Assembly: GCA_946886065.1 (NCBI GenBank)
Contig: CAMPHU010000054.1
Coordinates: forward strand, 1 to 23,734
Direction of reading: 5' to 3'
DNA length: 23,734 nucleotides
DNA from: an uncultured Massilia sp.
Lineage (GTDB): Bacteria; Pseudomonadota; Gammaproteobacteria; Burkholderiales; Burkholderiaceae
The translations under genes were made by a program, and so were the position numbers. The notes beneath the pieces are model-generated. The model ran no database searches and had not been told where the DNA came from. It saw only the letters and a program-made list of their open reading frames with translations. Below, piece by piece: positions 7,756 to 18,688 of this stretch; within the stretch, counting starts at the first letter, position 1; each line of letters starts with the position of its first letter.

Positions 7756-9531
7756 ATGACACCTGCCGTTTCCCCGTTGGCCGCCTATCCTGAAGCGTTG
7801 CAGTCCGCGCTGCGGCTGGCGCTCGATTCGCCGCTGCCGATGGGAGTGGCGGTACGCGGCTCGAACCTGCTGGCGCCAAATGCCGCCTTGAGCGTGGCGC
7901 TGGGGCGCGGCAGCGCCGCTGCGCTGCAGGCGCTGCTGGAGGCGGTCATGGAAGGCAGGCTGCCGCACGGCGCCGAAACGCTGGGGCTTGCCGGCGGCGG
8001 GCGCCTGCGCCTGACCGTCTCGCCGCTGCGCGACGCCGGCGGCGCCATCCTCGGCGCGCTGTGCGTGGGGCAGCCTGCCCAGCAGGATGCGCTCGGCCGC
8101 CTGATCGAGTCGAGCCTGATCGGCGTGGTGCGCTACCGCCATGACGGCGGGGTGGTCGACTGCAACGACGCCTTCCTGTCCATGCTGGGCCTGGACCGCG
8201 CCGACCTGGCGCGCGGCCTGTCCTGGCGCGCGCTCACCCCGGACGAATGGGTGGCGGCCGACGAAGCCTCGCTGGACCAGCTCAGCCTCCATGGCGCGGT
8301 GGCGCCCTTCGAGAAGGAGTTCTACCACCGCGACGGTTCGCGCGTGGCGGTGTTCGTCGGCGCGGCCGCCGACGAGGACGACCGCCACCAGGGCGTGGCC
8401 TTCGTGCTCGACATCTCGGCCATGCGCCACGCCGAGCGGGCCTTCGCCGAGATCGAGGCCAGGTTCAGGGCCATCACCAATGCGATGCCGCAGATGGTCT
8501 GGACCACCCAGCCCGACGGTTACCACGAGTACTACAACGACCAGTGGTACCAGTTTACGGGCGCGGCGCCGGGCGAGACCCATGGCGAGAACTGGAACGG
8601 CGTGCTCCATCCCGACGACCAGGCGCGGGCCTGGGAACGCTGGCGCCATGCGCTCGCCAGCGGCGAGCCCTACGAGGTCGAGTACCGGCTGCGCCACCAC
8701 AGCGGCGCCTGGCGCTGGGTGCTGGGCCGCGCGCTGCCGGTTCGGGGCGAGGACGGCGCCATCCAGCGCTGGATGGGCACCTGCACGGATATCCACGAGC
8801 AGAAGCTGACCCAGGAGGCCCTGCGTGAAGCCGACCAGCGCAAGGACGAATTCCTGGCCATGCTCAGCCACGAGCTGCGCAACCCGCTGGCCCCGATCCG
8901 CAGCGCGGCTTCGCTGCTGCCGCTCGTCAAGGACGATCCCGTGCGGATCGCGCACATCGGCCGCGTGATCGCGCGCCAGACCGCCCACATGACCGGCCTG
9001 ATCGACGACCTGCTGGACGTGTCGCGGGTCACGCGCGGCATGATCACCCTGGACCGGGAACGGGTCGCGCTGCGCCTGCTGGTGGACGAAGCGGTCGAGC
9101 AGGCGCGCCCGCTGATCGAAGCCCGCTCGCACCGGCTGTCGGTGGCGGACCATGCCGGCGAGGCGGTGGTGCATGGCGACCGCAAGCGCCTGGTGCAGGT
9201 GATGTCCAACCTGCTGTCGAATGCCGCCAAGTACACGCCGGAGGGAGGATGCATCGAACTGGGCATCGAGGCGGATGGCGATGCGGTGCGGATCGCGGTG
9301 CGCGACAACGGCATCGGCTTGTCGCCCGAGCTGGCCGCCAGCGCCTTCGAGCTGTTCCGGCAGGGAAAACGCACGCCCGACCGCTCGCAGGGCGGCCTGG
9401 GCATCGGCCTGGCGCTGGTGCGCAGCCTGGTCCAGCTGCATGGCGGGCGGGTCGCGCTCCACAGCGAGGGAGAAGGCAGGGGCTGCACGGTCGAGCTCAG
9501 CCTGCCGTTGGGCCTTGCGCCTGCGCCGTAG
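7756..9531 (+). CDS. PAS-PAS sensor histidine kinase
   Basis: A 591-residue soluble histidine kinase with no membrane segment. Order: N-terminal region of unclear fold (1-110), PAS 1 (about 115-235, GVVRYRHDGGVVDCNDAFLSMLG), PAS 2 with PAC (about 235-355, MPQMVWTTQPDGYHEYYNDQW), HisKA with phospho-acceptor His372 in LAMLSHELRNPL, then HATPase with N box NLLSNAAKYTPEGG, G1 DNGIGL and G2 GGLGIGL (from 546). There is no receiver domain, so a separate response regulator is needed; none is adjacent. The ATG at 7756 was chosen; a TTG at 7666 overlapping the smc stop gives 30 further residues that look non-coding. It lies between smc and the zipA-like gene, which are often direct neighbours in Burkholderiales (from memory), so it may be an insertion into that block. 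Confidence 0.9.
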   Translation: MTPAVSPLAAYPEALQSALRLALDSPLPMGVAVRGSNLLAPNAALSVALGRGSAAALQALLEAVMEGRLPHGAETLGLAGGGRLRLTVSPLRDAGGAILGALCVGQPAQQDALGRLIESSLIGVVRYRHDGGVVDCNDAFLSMLGLDRADLARGLSWRALTPDEWVAADEASLDQLSLHGAVAPFEKEFYHRDGSRVAVFVGAAADEDDRHQGVAFVLDISAMRHAERAFAEIEARFRAITNAMPQMVWTTQPDGYHEYYNDQWYQFTGAAPGETHGENWNGVLHPDDQARAWERWRHALASGEPYEVEYRLRHHSGAWRWVLGRALPVRGEDGAIQRWMGTCTDIHEQKLTQEALREADQRKDEFLAMLSHELRNPLAPIRSAASLLPLVKDDPVRIAHIGRVIARQTAHMTGLIDDLLDVSRVTRGMITLDRERVALRLLVDEAVEQARPLIEARSHRLSVADHAGEAVVHGDRKRLVQVMSNLLSNAAKYTPEGGCIELGIEADGDAVRIAVRDNGIGLSPELAASAFELFRQGKRTPDRSQGGLGIGLALVRSLVQLHGGRVALHSEGEGRGCTVELSLPLGLAPAP

Positions 9532-9551
9532 CGCCGGGCACGGGGAGTTGG

Positions 9552-9581
9552 TATGATGGCACGTCCCGCATGACGCGGGGC
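9552..9581 (+). promoter_or_regulatory. Leader of the zipA-like gene: -10-like box and hairpin
   Basis: The 95-base spacer after the kinase has TATGAT (9552-9557) without a good -35, then a 7-bp stem GTCCCGC (9563-9569) / GCGGGGC (9575-9581) around ATGAC (one G-T pair). No U-run follows. It could be a promoter plus leader hairpin; support is weak. Confidence 0.3.
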
Positions 9582-9626
9582 ATCCTAATGAATGAACGCA
9601 GCATTCGCTACTGAGGCATAAGCAGC

Positions 9627-10802
9627 ATGACAGATTTCCAAATGAGCCTGATCGCGGCCGGCGGCGTGTTTGTCGTCGGCGTCATCACCTATAACAAATG
9701 GCAGGAGTACAAGGCCAGGAAGAGCGTCGAACGCGCCTTTGCCTCGGACCATGACGACGTCCTGATGCGCAGCGGCGCCGAGCCGGCCCTGGGTGAAGGC
9801 GAGGCCGATGGCCTGCAGCGCCAGGAACCGGTGCTCGACCTGTCGGCCGAGCCGCCGCTGGCCCCGCTGACGCCCCTGTCGCCGGATGCCGGCGCGCCGG
9901 CGGCGCCGTCCGCGCCCGCGCCGTCCGCCGCACCCGCCGCTTCATCCTCGCCGGCGCCCGCGGTTACCCTGCCTGGCACCACGCCCGACATGCCGCCGGC
10001 CGAGCTGGCCGAATGCCTGGTCGATCCGCTGATCGACTGCCTGATCCCGCTGACGCTGGAAGCTCCCGTGCGCGGCGACAAGATCCTGCCTTCGCTGCAC
10101 AAGCTGCGCCGCGTCGGCAGCAAGCCGATCCACTACATCGGCTTCGCCGTCAGCGGCGACTGGGAGCCGATCGTGCACGGCGGCGTCTACACCAAGCTGC
10201 AGGCCGGCGTGCAGATGGCCACCCGCACCACGGCCCTGAACGAAATCGAATACTCCGAGCTGGTGACCCGCCTGCATGCGGTGGCCGACGACATCGGGGC
10301 GACGCCGGAAGTGCCGGACATGATCGAGGTCATGAGCGAGGCGCGCACCCTGCACCGCTTCGTGGCCGGCCACGACGCCCAGCTGGGCGTGAACCTGGCC
10401 GCCAACGGCGCCCCGTGGGCGATCTCGACCCTGATCGGCGCGCTGGAAAACCAGGGCTTCGACGTGCGCCCGGACGGCCGCTTCGCGATGCCCGATGGCG
10501 AGGGCGGCGTGCTGTACACCCTGTCGACCAACGTCACCCTGGGCGCGGACACCACCTCGCGCCTGACCCTGTTGCTGGACGTGCCTTGCGTGGCCCCGGC
10601 GCGCGACGGCTTCGGCGCCATGATCGCCTGCGCCAAGGCGCTGACCGCGCGCCTGGATGCCACCATCGTCGACGACAGCGACCAGCCGCTGATGGACGAA
10701 GCCCTGGAAGCCATCAAGGGCCAGGTCGAGGAGTTCTACCAGGAGATGGAGGCCTCGGACATCCCGGCCGGCTCCACCCGCGCGCTGCGCCTGTTCAGCT
10801 GA
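9627..10802 (+). CDS. zipA: Cell division protein ZipA-like (FtsZ-binding domain)
   Basis: ZipA is an inner-membrane protein that binds the C-terminal tail of FtsZ and anchors the Z ring. The 391-residue product has the expected architecture: one N-terminal transmembrane helix (about residues 6-22, SLIAAGGVFVVGVITY) with a basic stretch after it (NKWQEYKARK), an Ala/Pro-rich linker (about 50-120), and a C-terminal domain (about 125-391) that starts at LVDPLIDCLIPLTLEAPVRG and contains IHYIGF. The C-terminal sequence matches the ZipA FtsZ-binding family as it occurs in betaproteobacteria, which is quite diverged from E. coli ZipA. Position between smc and ligA supports the call. It is probably transcribed with ligA (9-base gap). 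Confidence 0.88.
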   Translation: MTDFQMSLIAAGGVFVVGVITYNKWQEYKARKSVERAFASDHDDVLMRSGAEPALGEGEADGLQRQEPVLDLSAEPPLAPLTPLSPDAGAPAAPSAPAPSAAPAASSSPAPAVTLPGTTPDMPPAELAECLVDPLIDCLIPLTLEAPVRGDKILPSLHKLRRVGSKPIHYIGFAVSGDWEPIVHGGVYTKLQAGVQMATRTTALNEIEYSELVTRLHAVADDIGATPEVPDMIEVMSEARTLHRFVAGHDAQLGVNLAANGAPWAISTLIGALENQGFDVRPDGRFAMPDGEGGVLYTLSTNVTLGADTTSRLTLLLDVPCVAPARDGFGAMIACAKALTARLDATIVDDSDQPLMDEALEAIKGQVEEFYQEMEASDIPAGSTRALRLFS

Positions 10803-13160
<2,358 letters not shown>

Positions 13161-13170
13161 AAGAATCGCC

Positions 13171-14064
13171 ATGAGCCTGATTCGCAAAGCCGTCTTTCCC
13201 GTCGCCGGCCTGGGCAGCCGCTTCCTGCCGGCGACCAAGGCGCAACCGAAGGAAATGCTGCCCATCGTCGACAAGCCGCTGATCCAGTACGCGGTCGAGG
13301 AGGCGGTGGCCGCCGGCGTGACCGAGCTGGTGTTCATCACCGGCCGCAACAAGCGCGCCATCGAGGACCATTTCGACAAGGCCTACGAGCTGGAGTCGGA
13401 GCTGGAGCATGCCGGCAAGCACGCGCTGCTGGAGCTGGTGCGCAACGTGATCCCGAAGAACGTCAACTGCATCTACATCCGCCAGTCCGCGCCCCTTGGC
13501 CTGGGCCACGCGGTGCTGTGCGCGCGGCCGGTGGTCGGCAACGAGCCCTTCGCGGTGCTGCTGGCCGACGACTTCATGGACACCGCGGCCGGCCACAAGC
13601 CGGTGCTGGCCCAGATGGCCGACGTCTACGCCTACGAGCGCAGCAGCATCCTGGCGGTGCAGGACGTGCCGCGCGAGAACACCCGCCAGTACGGTATCGT
13701 CAGCGCCTCGCCGTATCGCACCGACCTGGAACTGGTCTCCGGCATCGTCGAGAAACCCCAGCCCGAGGTCGCGCCCTCGACCCTGGCCGTGGTCGGCCGC
13801 TACGTGCTGTCCGGCGCCATCTTCGATCACCTGGAACACCTGGGCACGGGCGCCGGCGGCGAGATCCAGCTGACCGACGGCATCGCGTCCCTGATGAAGG
13901 AGGAGCGCGTGCTGGCCTACCGCTACGCCGGCCAGCGCTACGACTGCGGCTCCAAGCTGGGCTACCTGAAGGCCACCGCGGCGATCGGCCTCAAGCACCC
14001 GGAAACGGCGGAAGGCTTCCGCGCCTGCCTGGCGAGCCTGCTGGAAGGACGGGGCGCGCCATGA
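13171..14064 (+). CDS. galU: UTP--glucose-1-phosphate uridylyltransferase
   Basis: GalU makes UDP-glucose from UTP and glucose-1-phosphate, feeding LPS, capsule, trehalose and galactose pathways. The 297-residue length is standard. The N-terminal nucleotide-binding motif is [20 protein letters not shown] (residues 9-28), followed by [17 protein letters not shown]; further on come the [14 protein letters not shown] block, LLADDFMD and GEIQLTDGI. It starts 10 bases after ligA, so it is probably in the same transcript, and its stop overlaps the def start (ATGA). Confidence 0.97.
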   Translation: MSLIRKAVFPVAGLGSRFLPATKAQPKEMLPIVDKPLIQYAVEEAVAAGVTELVFITGRNKRAIEDHFDKAYELESELEHAGKHALLELVRNVIPKNVNCIYIRQSAPLGLGHAVLCARPVVGNEPFAVLLADDFMDTAAGHKPVLAQMADVYAYERSSILAVQDVPRENTRQYGIVSASPYRTDLELVSGIVEKPQPEVAPSTLAVVGRYVLSGAIFDHLEHLGTGAGGEIQLTDGIASLMKEERVLAYRYAGQRYDCGSKLGYLKATAAIGLKHPETAEGFRACLASLLEGRGAP

Positions 14065-14597
14065 CCGTGCGCGAAATCCTGCGCATGGGCGACCCGCGCC
14101 TGCTGCGGGTAGCCGAGAAGGTAGACGAGTTCGACACGCCGGAACTGCATGCGCTGATCGCCGACATGTTCGAGACCATGCACGCCGCCAACGGCGCGGG
14201 CCTGGCGGCGCCGCAGATCGGCGTCAACCTGCAGCTGGTGATCTTCGGTTTCGCCAATAACCAGCGCTACCCGGATGCGCCGCCGGTGCCGGAGACGGTG
14301 CTGATCAATCCTTCGCTCACGCCCTTGTCGCAAGAGATGGAAGAGGGCTTCGAGGGCTGCCTGTCGGTGCCCGGCCTGCGCGGCAGCGTGCCGCGCTACA
14401 CGCGCCTGCACTACGAAGGCTTCGACCAATATGGCCGGCGCATCGTGCGCGACGCCGAAGCTTTCCATGCGCGCGTGGTGCAGCACGAGGTGGACCACCT
14501 GCTCGGCATCCTGTACCCGATGCGTATCAAGGATTTCTCCCGCTTCGGCTTCACCGAAGTGATGTTCCCCCATCTCGATCCCGGAGCCGACGATTGA
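14061..14597 (+). CDS. def: Peptide deformylase
   Basis: Removes the N-formyl group from nascent proteins; a metal (usually Fe2+) enzyme. The 178-residue product has all three signature motifs: [10 protein letters not shown] (45-54), EGCLSVPG with metal ligand Cys100, and HEVDH (142-146) providing His142, Glu143 and His146. The ATG overlaps the galU TGA (ATGA at 14061-14064), indicating translational coupling. It lacks the fmt neighbour usually found with the housekeeping def, and the sequence ([18 protein letters not shown]) has the insert seen in the second deformylase of many Burkholderiales, so this may be a paralogue; that last point is inference. Confidence 0.96.
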   Translation: MTVREILRMGDPRLLRVAEKVDEFDTPELHALIADMFETMHAANGAGLAAPQIGVNLQLVIFGFANNQRYPDAPPVPETVLINPSLTPLSQEMEEGFEGCLSVPGLRGSVPRYTRLHYEGFDQYGRRIVRDAEAFHARVVQHEVDHLLGILYPMRIKDFSRFGFTEVMFPHLDPGADD

Positions 14598-15097
14598 AGC
14601 GTTTTCCCCTGCATGTGGCCGCCGTATGCGCGGTCTGTCTCGCCACGTTCCCCGCCCGAGCGGATGAGTGGTTCACCAGGATCGATGCGGCGCCCAGGAG
14701 CGAGTTCTGGCTCGATACCGGCTTCGCGACGGCGCACTGGGATACGGACAAGGACCTGAACGGGGCCAACAAGGGGCTGGGCGCGGAATACCGCTTCAGC
14801 GGCACCATGGCGGCGACGGTGGGGCGCTTTTATAACAGCGACCGCGCCTGGTCGAACTATGCGGGGGTGATCTGGCAGCCGTATGCGGTCGGTCCGGTGC
14901 GCGTGGGGCTGGCGCTGGCGGCGTTCGACGGGTATCCGAACATGCGGCATGGCGGCTGGTTTCCGGCGGCGATTCCGACGCTCACCTATGAGTACCGGCG
15001 GGTGGGGGTGAATGTGGGGATTATTCCCTCGTATAAGGACCGCTTGTATGGCGGGGTGTCGCTGCAGTTGAAGTTCAAGCTGTTCGACGGCAAATGA
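14594..15097 (+). CDS. Predicted small outer-membrane beta-barrel protein
   Basis: A 167-residue exported protein. A signal peptide ([23 protein letters not shown]) ends with an ARA-D cleavage site at 23/24. The mature part alternates polar and hydrophobic or aromatic residues ([40 protein letters not shown]) and ends in [17 protein letters not shown], consistent with a small outer-membrane barrel. The size and the IPTLTYEY / GVNVGIIPS strand pair faintly recall PagP-type barrels, but the PagP active-site residues were not identified, so no enzyme activity is claimed. The start is a TTG overlapping the def stop (TTGA at 14594-14597); it is followed directly by a strong terminator. Function unknown. 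Confidence 0.8.
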   Translation: MKRFPLHVAAVCAVCLATFPARADEWFTRIDAAPRSEFWLDTGFATAHWDTDKDLNGANKGLGAEYRFSGTMAATVGRFYNSDRAWSNYAGVIWQPYAVGPVRVGLALAAFDGYPNMRHGGWFPAAIPTLTYEYRRVGVNVGIIPSYKDRLYGGVSLQLKFKLFDGK

Positions 15098-15098
15098 A

Positions 15099-15127
15099 AA
15101 AAACGGGATGCGAGGCATCCCGTTTTT
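15099..15127. terminator. Strong bidirectional intrinsic terminator
   Basis: AAAAACGGGATGC (15099-15111) pairs perfectly with GCATCCCGTTTTT (15115-15127) around a GAG loop. It begins two bases after the stop of the barrel gene and has a T-run on each strand, so it can end the smc-to-barrel block from the left and the DUF885 transcript from the right. Confidence 0.93.
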
Positions 15128-15140
15128 CAAGGTGAGCTTG

Positions 15141-15170
15141 ACTTGGGTCCCCGCCTGCGCGGGGACGACG
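15141..15170 (+). repeat. REP-like palindrome, copy 1
   Basis: ACTTGGGTCCCCGCC...GGGGACGACG folds as a GTCCCCGC/GCGGGGAC stem. This looks like the extragenic palindrome (GTCGTCCCCGC...GCGGGGACCCA type) common in betaproteobacterial genomes. It lies in a convergent intergenic gap. Confidence 0.7.
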
Positions 15171-15193
15171 GTCTCAGGGCCACGTACATCAAC

Positions 15194-15230
15194 ACGTCGT
15201 TCCCGCCACTGGCAGGCGGGGGCCCAGGTT
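15194..15230 (-). repeat. REP-like palindrome, copy 2 in inverted orientation
   Basis: CACGTCGTTCCCGCC, a short loop and GGCGGGGGCCCAGG form a diverged copy of the element at 15141-15170, on the opposite strand. Two inverted copies with about 25 bases between them resemble a BIME-type pair. Confidence 0.65.
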
Positions 15231-15249
15231 TGCAAGAGCAGCCGAAACC

Positions 15250-17019
15250 TCAGCTCTCCTTCGGATACGGACTCTTCCCACCCTCCGCGATGAACGCATC
15301 GATCCTCTGCTGCAGCACCGGCAGCGGCACCGACCCCAGCTGCAGCACCGTATCGTGGAAGTTCCGGATATCGAATTTCGGCCCCAGCGCCTTCTCCGCC
15401 CGCGCCCGCGCCTCCTGGATCGCCATCTGTCCCAGGTAATACGACAGCGCCTGCCCCGGCCACGAGATATACCGGTCGACTTCCGTCTCCACCTCGTGCT
15501 TCGACAGCGCCGTATTCTCCATCAGGTAAGCCTGCGCCTGTTCCCGCGTCCACCCCTTGGCGTGGATGCCGGTGTCGACCACCAGCCGCGACGCGCGCCA
15601 GGCCTGGTAGCTCAGCATGCCGAACACTTCGTAGGGCGTCTCGTAGATCCCCATTTCCGTCCCCAGGCGTTCCGAATACAGCGCCCAACCCTCGCCGAAG
15701 GCCGAGATGTAGCCGCGGCGGAAAGGCGGCACGCCTTTCTGTTCCTGGGCCACCGGCATCTGGAAGGCGTGGCCCGGCGCCGATTCGTGCAGGGTCAGGG
15801 CCGGGAGGCTGTACAGGGAACGGGCCGGCAGGTTGTAGGTGTTGACCCAGTAGGCGCCCGGCCCGCCGCGCCCCGCCGTGTAATACGGCGCCTGGTCGTC
15901 CGGCACCGGCAGGATGGCGAAGCGGCGGCGCGGCAGGTAGCCGAAGTACTGGTCGGCCTTGGCGTCGAACTTCTTCGCGATCCAGGCCGCGCGCATCAGC
16001 AGCTCTTCCGGCGTCCTGGCGTAGAAGCGCGGATCGGTGCGCAGGAATTGCAGGAAGGCCGGCAAGTCGCCCTCGAAGCCGGTCTTCTTGATGACCTCAT
16101 GCATCTCGGCCCGGATCTTGGCCATCTCGGCCAGCCCGATCACATGGATCTGCTCGGCGCTCAGCGTGGTCGTGGTGTACTCGACGATCTTCGACTGGTA
16201 ATAGGCTTTGCCACCCGGCATGCTTTCGGCGGCCAGGGTGGTGCGCGCCTGCGGCACGTACTGGTTCACGAAGAAGTCCAGCACCTTGCCGTAGGCCGGC
16301 TGCACCTTGTCGCGGATCGCCGCCGCGCCCTGCGCGCGCAGGGCGTCGCGCTCGGCCGCCGGGATACTCGCCGGCATGTCCCTGAACGGGGTGTAGAACA
16401 CGGTTTCCTGGGGCGTCTTGGCCTGGGCCACCGACACGATGGTGCTCTCGCGCCCGCTGAGCGTCACCCGGGGCGGCGTGAAGCCGCGCGCCAGGCCGGC
16501 GCGCATGTTGGCCAGTTCCTGGTCGAAGTAGCCAGGCAGGTTCTCCAGCTGGCGCAGGTAGTTGCGGTAGTCCTCGGCGGACTTGAACGGGCGGCGCGCG
16601 CCGAAGGTGACGTCGGTCCAGAAGGCGCTGTCGGCATTCACCGGCTGCTCGTACTCGCGGAAGCGCTGGGCGTCGAGCAGGGCGGCGATCTGGGCCCGGT
16701 ACACCGCGAAATTGATGCGCTCGTTCGGCGAGAGCTCGGCCGGGCGGATCGCGTCGAGTTCCTTCAGGATGCCTTCCCAGTAGACGCGGCGCGCTTCCTG
16801 GGCGGGCGCATCGACGCGTGCGATCTCCGCGCTGACGCCGCGTTCGCCTTCGGCGCGCGCCAGCTTTTCCGAAACGCGCCATTTCCACTCTTTGGTGTAA
16901 ATTGTCTTGAACCGCGAGTCAGCCTGCGTGGCGGCAGCGGCGGGAGCCATTGCGGGCCCCATCGCAAGGCCCAGCAGTACACAAGCCGTCGTAAAGACGG
17001 CGCCCAGCTTGTTTTCCAT
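15250..17019 (-). CDS. Exported DUF885 family protein (putative metallopeptidase)
   Basis: A 589-residue DUF885 protein, a family of predicted zinc-dependent peptidases or hydrolases with few characterised members. The metal-site motif HESAPGH (His411, Glu412, His417; an HExxxGH variant of HExxH) and the downstream EGWALYSE (Glu443) are intact and spaced as the family expects. The ATG at 17019 (MENKLGAVFTTACVLLGLAM) was chosen because an AGGTGG ribosome binding site precedes it and the first 35 residues form a signal peptide with an Ala-rich cleavage region (APAAAATQA); an in-frame start at 17100 would add residues before that signal. It is probably periplasmic. Substrate unknown. It is divergent from the kinase at 17165. 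Confidence 0.9.
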   Translation of the reverse strand: MENKLGAVFTTACVLLGLAMGPAMAPAAAATQADSRFKTIYTKEWKWRVSEKLARAEGERGVSAEIARVDAPAQEARRVYWEGILKELDAIRPAELSPNERINFAVYRAQIAALLDAQRFREYEQPVNADSAFWTDVTFGARRPFKSAEDYRNYLRQLENLPGYFDQELANMRAGLARGFTPPRVTLSGRESTIVSVAQAKTPQETVFYTPFRDMPASIPAAERDALRAQGAAAIRDKVQPAYGKVLDFFVNQYVPQARTTLAAESMPGGKAYYQSKIVEYTTTTLSAEQIHVIGLAEMAKIRAEMHEVIKKTGFEGDLPAFLQFLRTDPRFYARTPEELLMRAAWIAKKFDAKADQYFGYLPRRRFAILPVPDDQAPYYTAGRGGPGAYWVNTYNLPARSLYSLPALTLHESAPGHAFQMPVAQEQKGVPPFRRGYISAFGEGWALYSERLGTEMGIYETPYEVFGMLSYQAWRASRLVVDTGIHAKGWTREQAQAYLMENTALSKHEVETEVDRYISWPGQALSYYLGQMAIQEARARAEKALGPKFDIRNFHDTVLQLGSVPLPVLQQRIDAFIAEGGKSPYPKES

Positions 17020-17164
17020 TGTCCACCTGCTTTGAAAAAGAGCATTATTGCCCGGCGGTATGCATCTTAGCCGGGAAAGCGGGGAATGGATACAGCGCAC
17101 GATGGCGTGCGGCCAGGAAGGCCGTACGCAGCCGACAGTTCAAGCTGCAGGACGACGACAGAGG

Positions 17165-18523
17165 ATGGCACATTCCGGCGAATCGCGGCCCGGTTCCGAG
17201 CAACGGGCGCAGATGGGTGAGGGCGGGCTGCCGGCCGGCCTGACCGAACACGCCTTGCGCCAGCAGGTGGCCGCGCAGGAGGCGGAACTCGCGCGTACCC
17301 GCGCGATGGTGCGCGAACGGCACCAGCTGCTGCGCGAGGCCGAGCAACTGCGCGAGCAGCTGCGCCGCCAGGCCGGCGAGCTGGAACAGCTGCGCGCGCA
17401 GGCCGCCGATACCGGACGGCGCCAGAACGAATTCCTCGCGATGCTGGCCCACGAACTGCGCAATCCACTGGCGCCGCTCAGCATGTCGGCCAGCCTGCTC
17501 GACAGCGTGGCGGGCGCCTCGGGCGAGCTGGCCCAGGTCTCGCGCGTGATCCGGCGCCAGGTGGACCACATGGCCCACCTGCTCAACGACCTGCTCGACG
17601 CCGCGCGCCTCAGCAGCGGCAAGATCACCCTGAGCCTGGAGCCCCTGCTGCTGTCGGATGCGATCGAACAGGCGCTGGAGACGGTCGGTCCGCGCCTGCG
17701 CGAGCGCCGCCAGCAGATCGAGGTGCGCCTGGCGCCGGAAGCCCTGGTGGTGGACGGCGACGCGGTGCGCCTGACCCAGGTGTTCACCAACCTGCTCGGC
17801 AATGCCTCGAAGTACACCGGCGACGGCGGCCGCATCAGCCTCGGCGCGCGGCGCGAGGGCGGGCAGGCGGTGGTGAGCGTCAGCGACAACGGCGCCGGCA
17901 TCGACCCGGCCATGCTGCCGCGGATGTTCGACCTGTTCACCCAAGGGCCGCGCTCGCTGGCGCGCTCCGAGGGCGGGCTGGGCGTGGGCCTGAGCGTGGT
18001 GCGCAACCTGGTCGGCATGCATGGCGGCCGGGTCGAGGCGGCCAGCCCGGGCCAGGGGCAGGGCAGCACCTTCACCGTGCGCCTGCCGCTCTCGCAGGGC
18101 CGCCCCGCGCGGCAGGCGCCGGCGGCGCGCGCGGCGGACGAGCGGCCCTCGCGCATCCTGGTCATCGAGGACAACATCGACGCTTGCGACACCCTGCGCA
18201 CCCTGCTGGAACTGTCCGGCCACGAGGTCGAGACGGCCTCGGACGGCATCACCGGGCTGGAACGGGCGCGCGGCGGGCGCTTCGATGTGCTGGTGTGCGA
18301 CATCGGCCTGCCTGGCATCGACGGCTATGGCGTGATCGAAGGCTTGCGCGCGCTGCCTGGCGGCCAGGCGCCGTTCGCGATCGCGCTGTCCGGCTATGGC
18401 CAGGCCGAGGACCGCGAGCGGGCGCTGGCGGCAGGCTTCGACCGCTACCTGGTCAAGCCGGCCGGTCCGGAGATACTGCTGGGCCTGGTGGCGGAGGCGC
18501 GCGCGGCCCGGCTCGCACGCTAG
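17165..18523 (+). CDS. Hybrid histidine kinase (coiled coil-HisKA-HATPase-REC), paralogue 1
   Basis: A soluble 452-residue hybrid kinase. An N-terminal Gln/Glu/Arg-rich coiled coil (about 25-85) replaces any recognisable sensor. HisKA carries His96 in LAMLAHELRNPL; the HATPase has NLLGNASKYT, DNGAGID and GGLGVGL; a C-terminal receiver follows with Asp379 in VCDIGLPGIDGY and Lys431 in YLVKPAG. The start is uncertain (ATG 17165; ATG 17213 and an upstream start at 17048 are in frame; no strong ribosome binding site). It is closely similar over its whole length to the kinase at 20542-21891. With no effector domain, it should pass phosphate between its own receiver and other partners. The preceding 17020-17164 spacer shows no clear promoter. 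Confidence 0.9.
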   Translation: MAHSGESRPGSEQRAQMGEGGLPAGLTEHALRQQVAAQEAELARTRAMVRERHQLLREAEQLREQLRRQAGELEQLRAQAADTGRRQNEFLAMLAHELRNPLAPLSMSASLLDSVAGASGELAQVSRVIRRQVDHMAHLLNDLLDAARLSSGKITLSLEPLLLSDAIEQALETVGPRLRERRQQIEVRLAPEALVVDGDAVRLTQVFTNLLGNASKYTGDGGRISLGARREGGQAVVSVSDNGAGIDPAMLPRMFDLFTQGPRSLARSEGGLGVGLSVVRNLVGMHGGRVEAASPGQGQGSTFTVRLPLSQGRPARQAPAARAADERPSRILVIEDNIDACDTLRTLLELSGHEVETASDGITGLERARGGRFDVLVCDIGLPGIDGYGVIEGLRALPGGQAPFAIALSGYGQAEDRERALAAGFDRYLVKPAGPEILLGLVAEARAARLAR

Positions 18524-18537
18524 GCGATGAAATTCCG

Positions 18538-18566
18538 TCATGCGAAATCGGCACTGCGGATATAAT
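18538..18566 (+). promoter_or_regulatory. Putative promoter of the KaiC-like operon
   Basis: A perfect -10 TATAAT (18561-18566) is preceded at 17 bases by TCATGC (18538-18543), a poor -35. It lies in the 165-base gap after kinase 1 and would give a transcript starting near 18573, about 115 bases before the first gene, so the KaiC-like operon may be expressed separately from kinase 1. Confidence 0.55.
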
Positions 18567-18602
18567 GCGGCAAGCCCGTCCGCGGAACACGCACGACCAC
18601 CG

Positions 18603-18643
18603 CATGCACGGCACCGCACTACCACAGCGCGCGCGCGTGCATG
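18603..18643. repeat. 8-bp inverted repeat in the operon leader
   Basis: CATGCACG (18603-18610) and CGTGCATG (18636-18643) are perfect inverted copies, 25 bases apart, between the putative promoter and the first gene. It could be an operator or an RNA leader stem. An open frame of 32 codons (18604-18702) also covers this region and overlaps the next gene's start; whether it is translated is unknown. Confidence 0.4.
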
Positions 18644-18688
18644 GACCATCAATGACAATCACGGCAGTACTTGTTTCGCGACCCAGAC

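Noticed and set aside
4058..7879. A 1,273-codon open frame antisense to smc
   Set aside because: Its sequence is dominated by Leu, Gln, Ala, Gly and His as expected for the complement of a GC-rich coiled-coil gene, and it has no domain. It runs exactly opposite smc; it is a shadow of codon bias.
13518..14060. N-terminal extension fused to peptide deformylase
   Set aside because: These codons are the out-of-frame reading of galU. Deformylase homology begins exactly at the ATG at 14061.
15141..15230. Insertion sequence or attachment site
   Set aside because: No transposase or integrase, no target duplication; the palindromes are short and fit REP-like repeats better.
14411..15249. Minus-strand frame of 425 codons downstream of DUF885
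   Set aside because: It crosses the terminator and REP pair and lies opposite def and the barrel gene; no start signal or domain.
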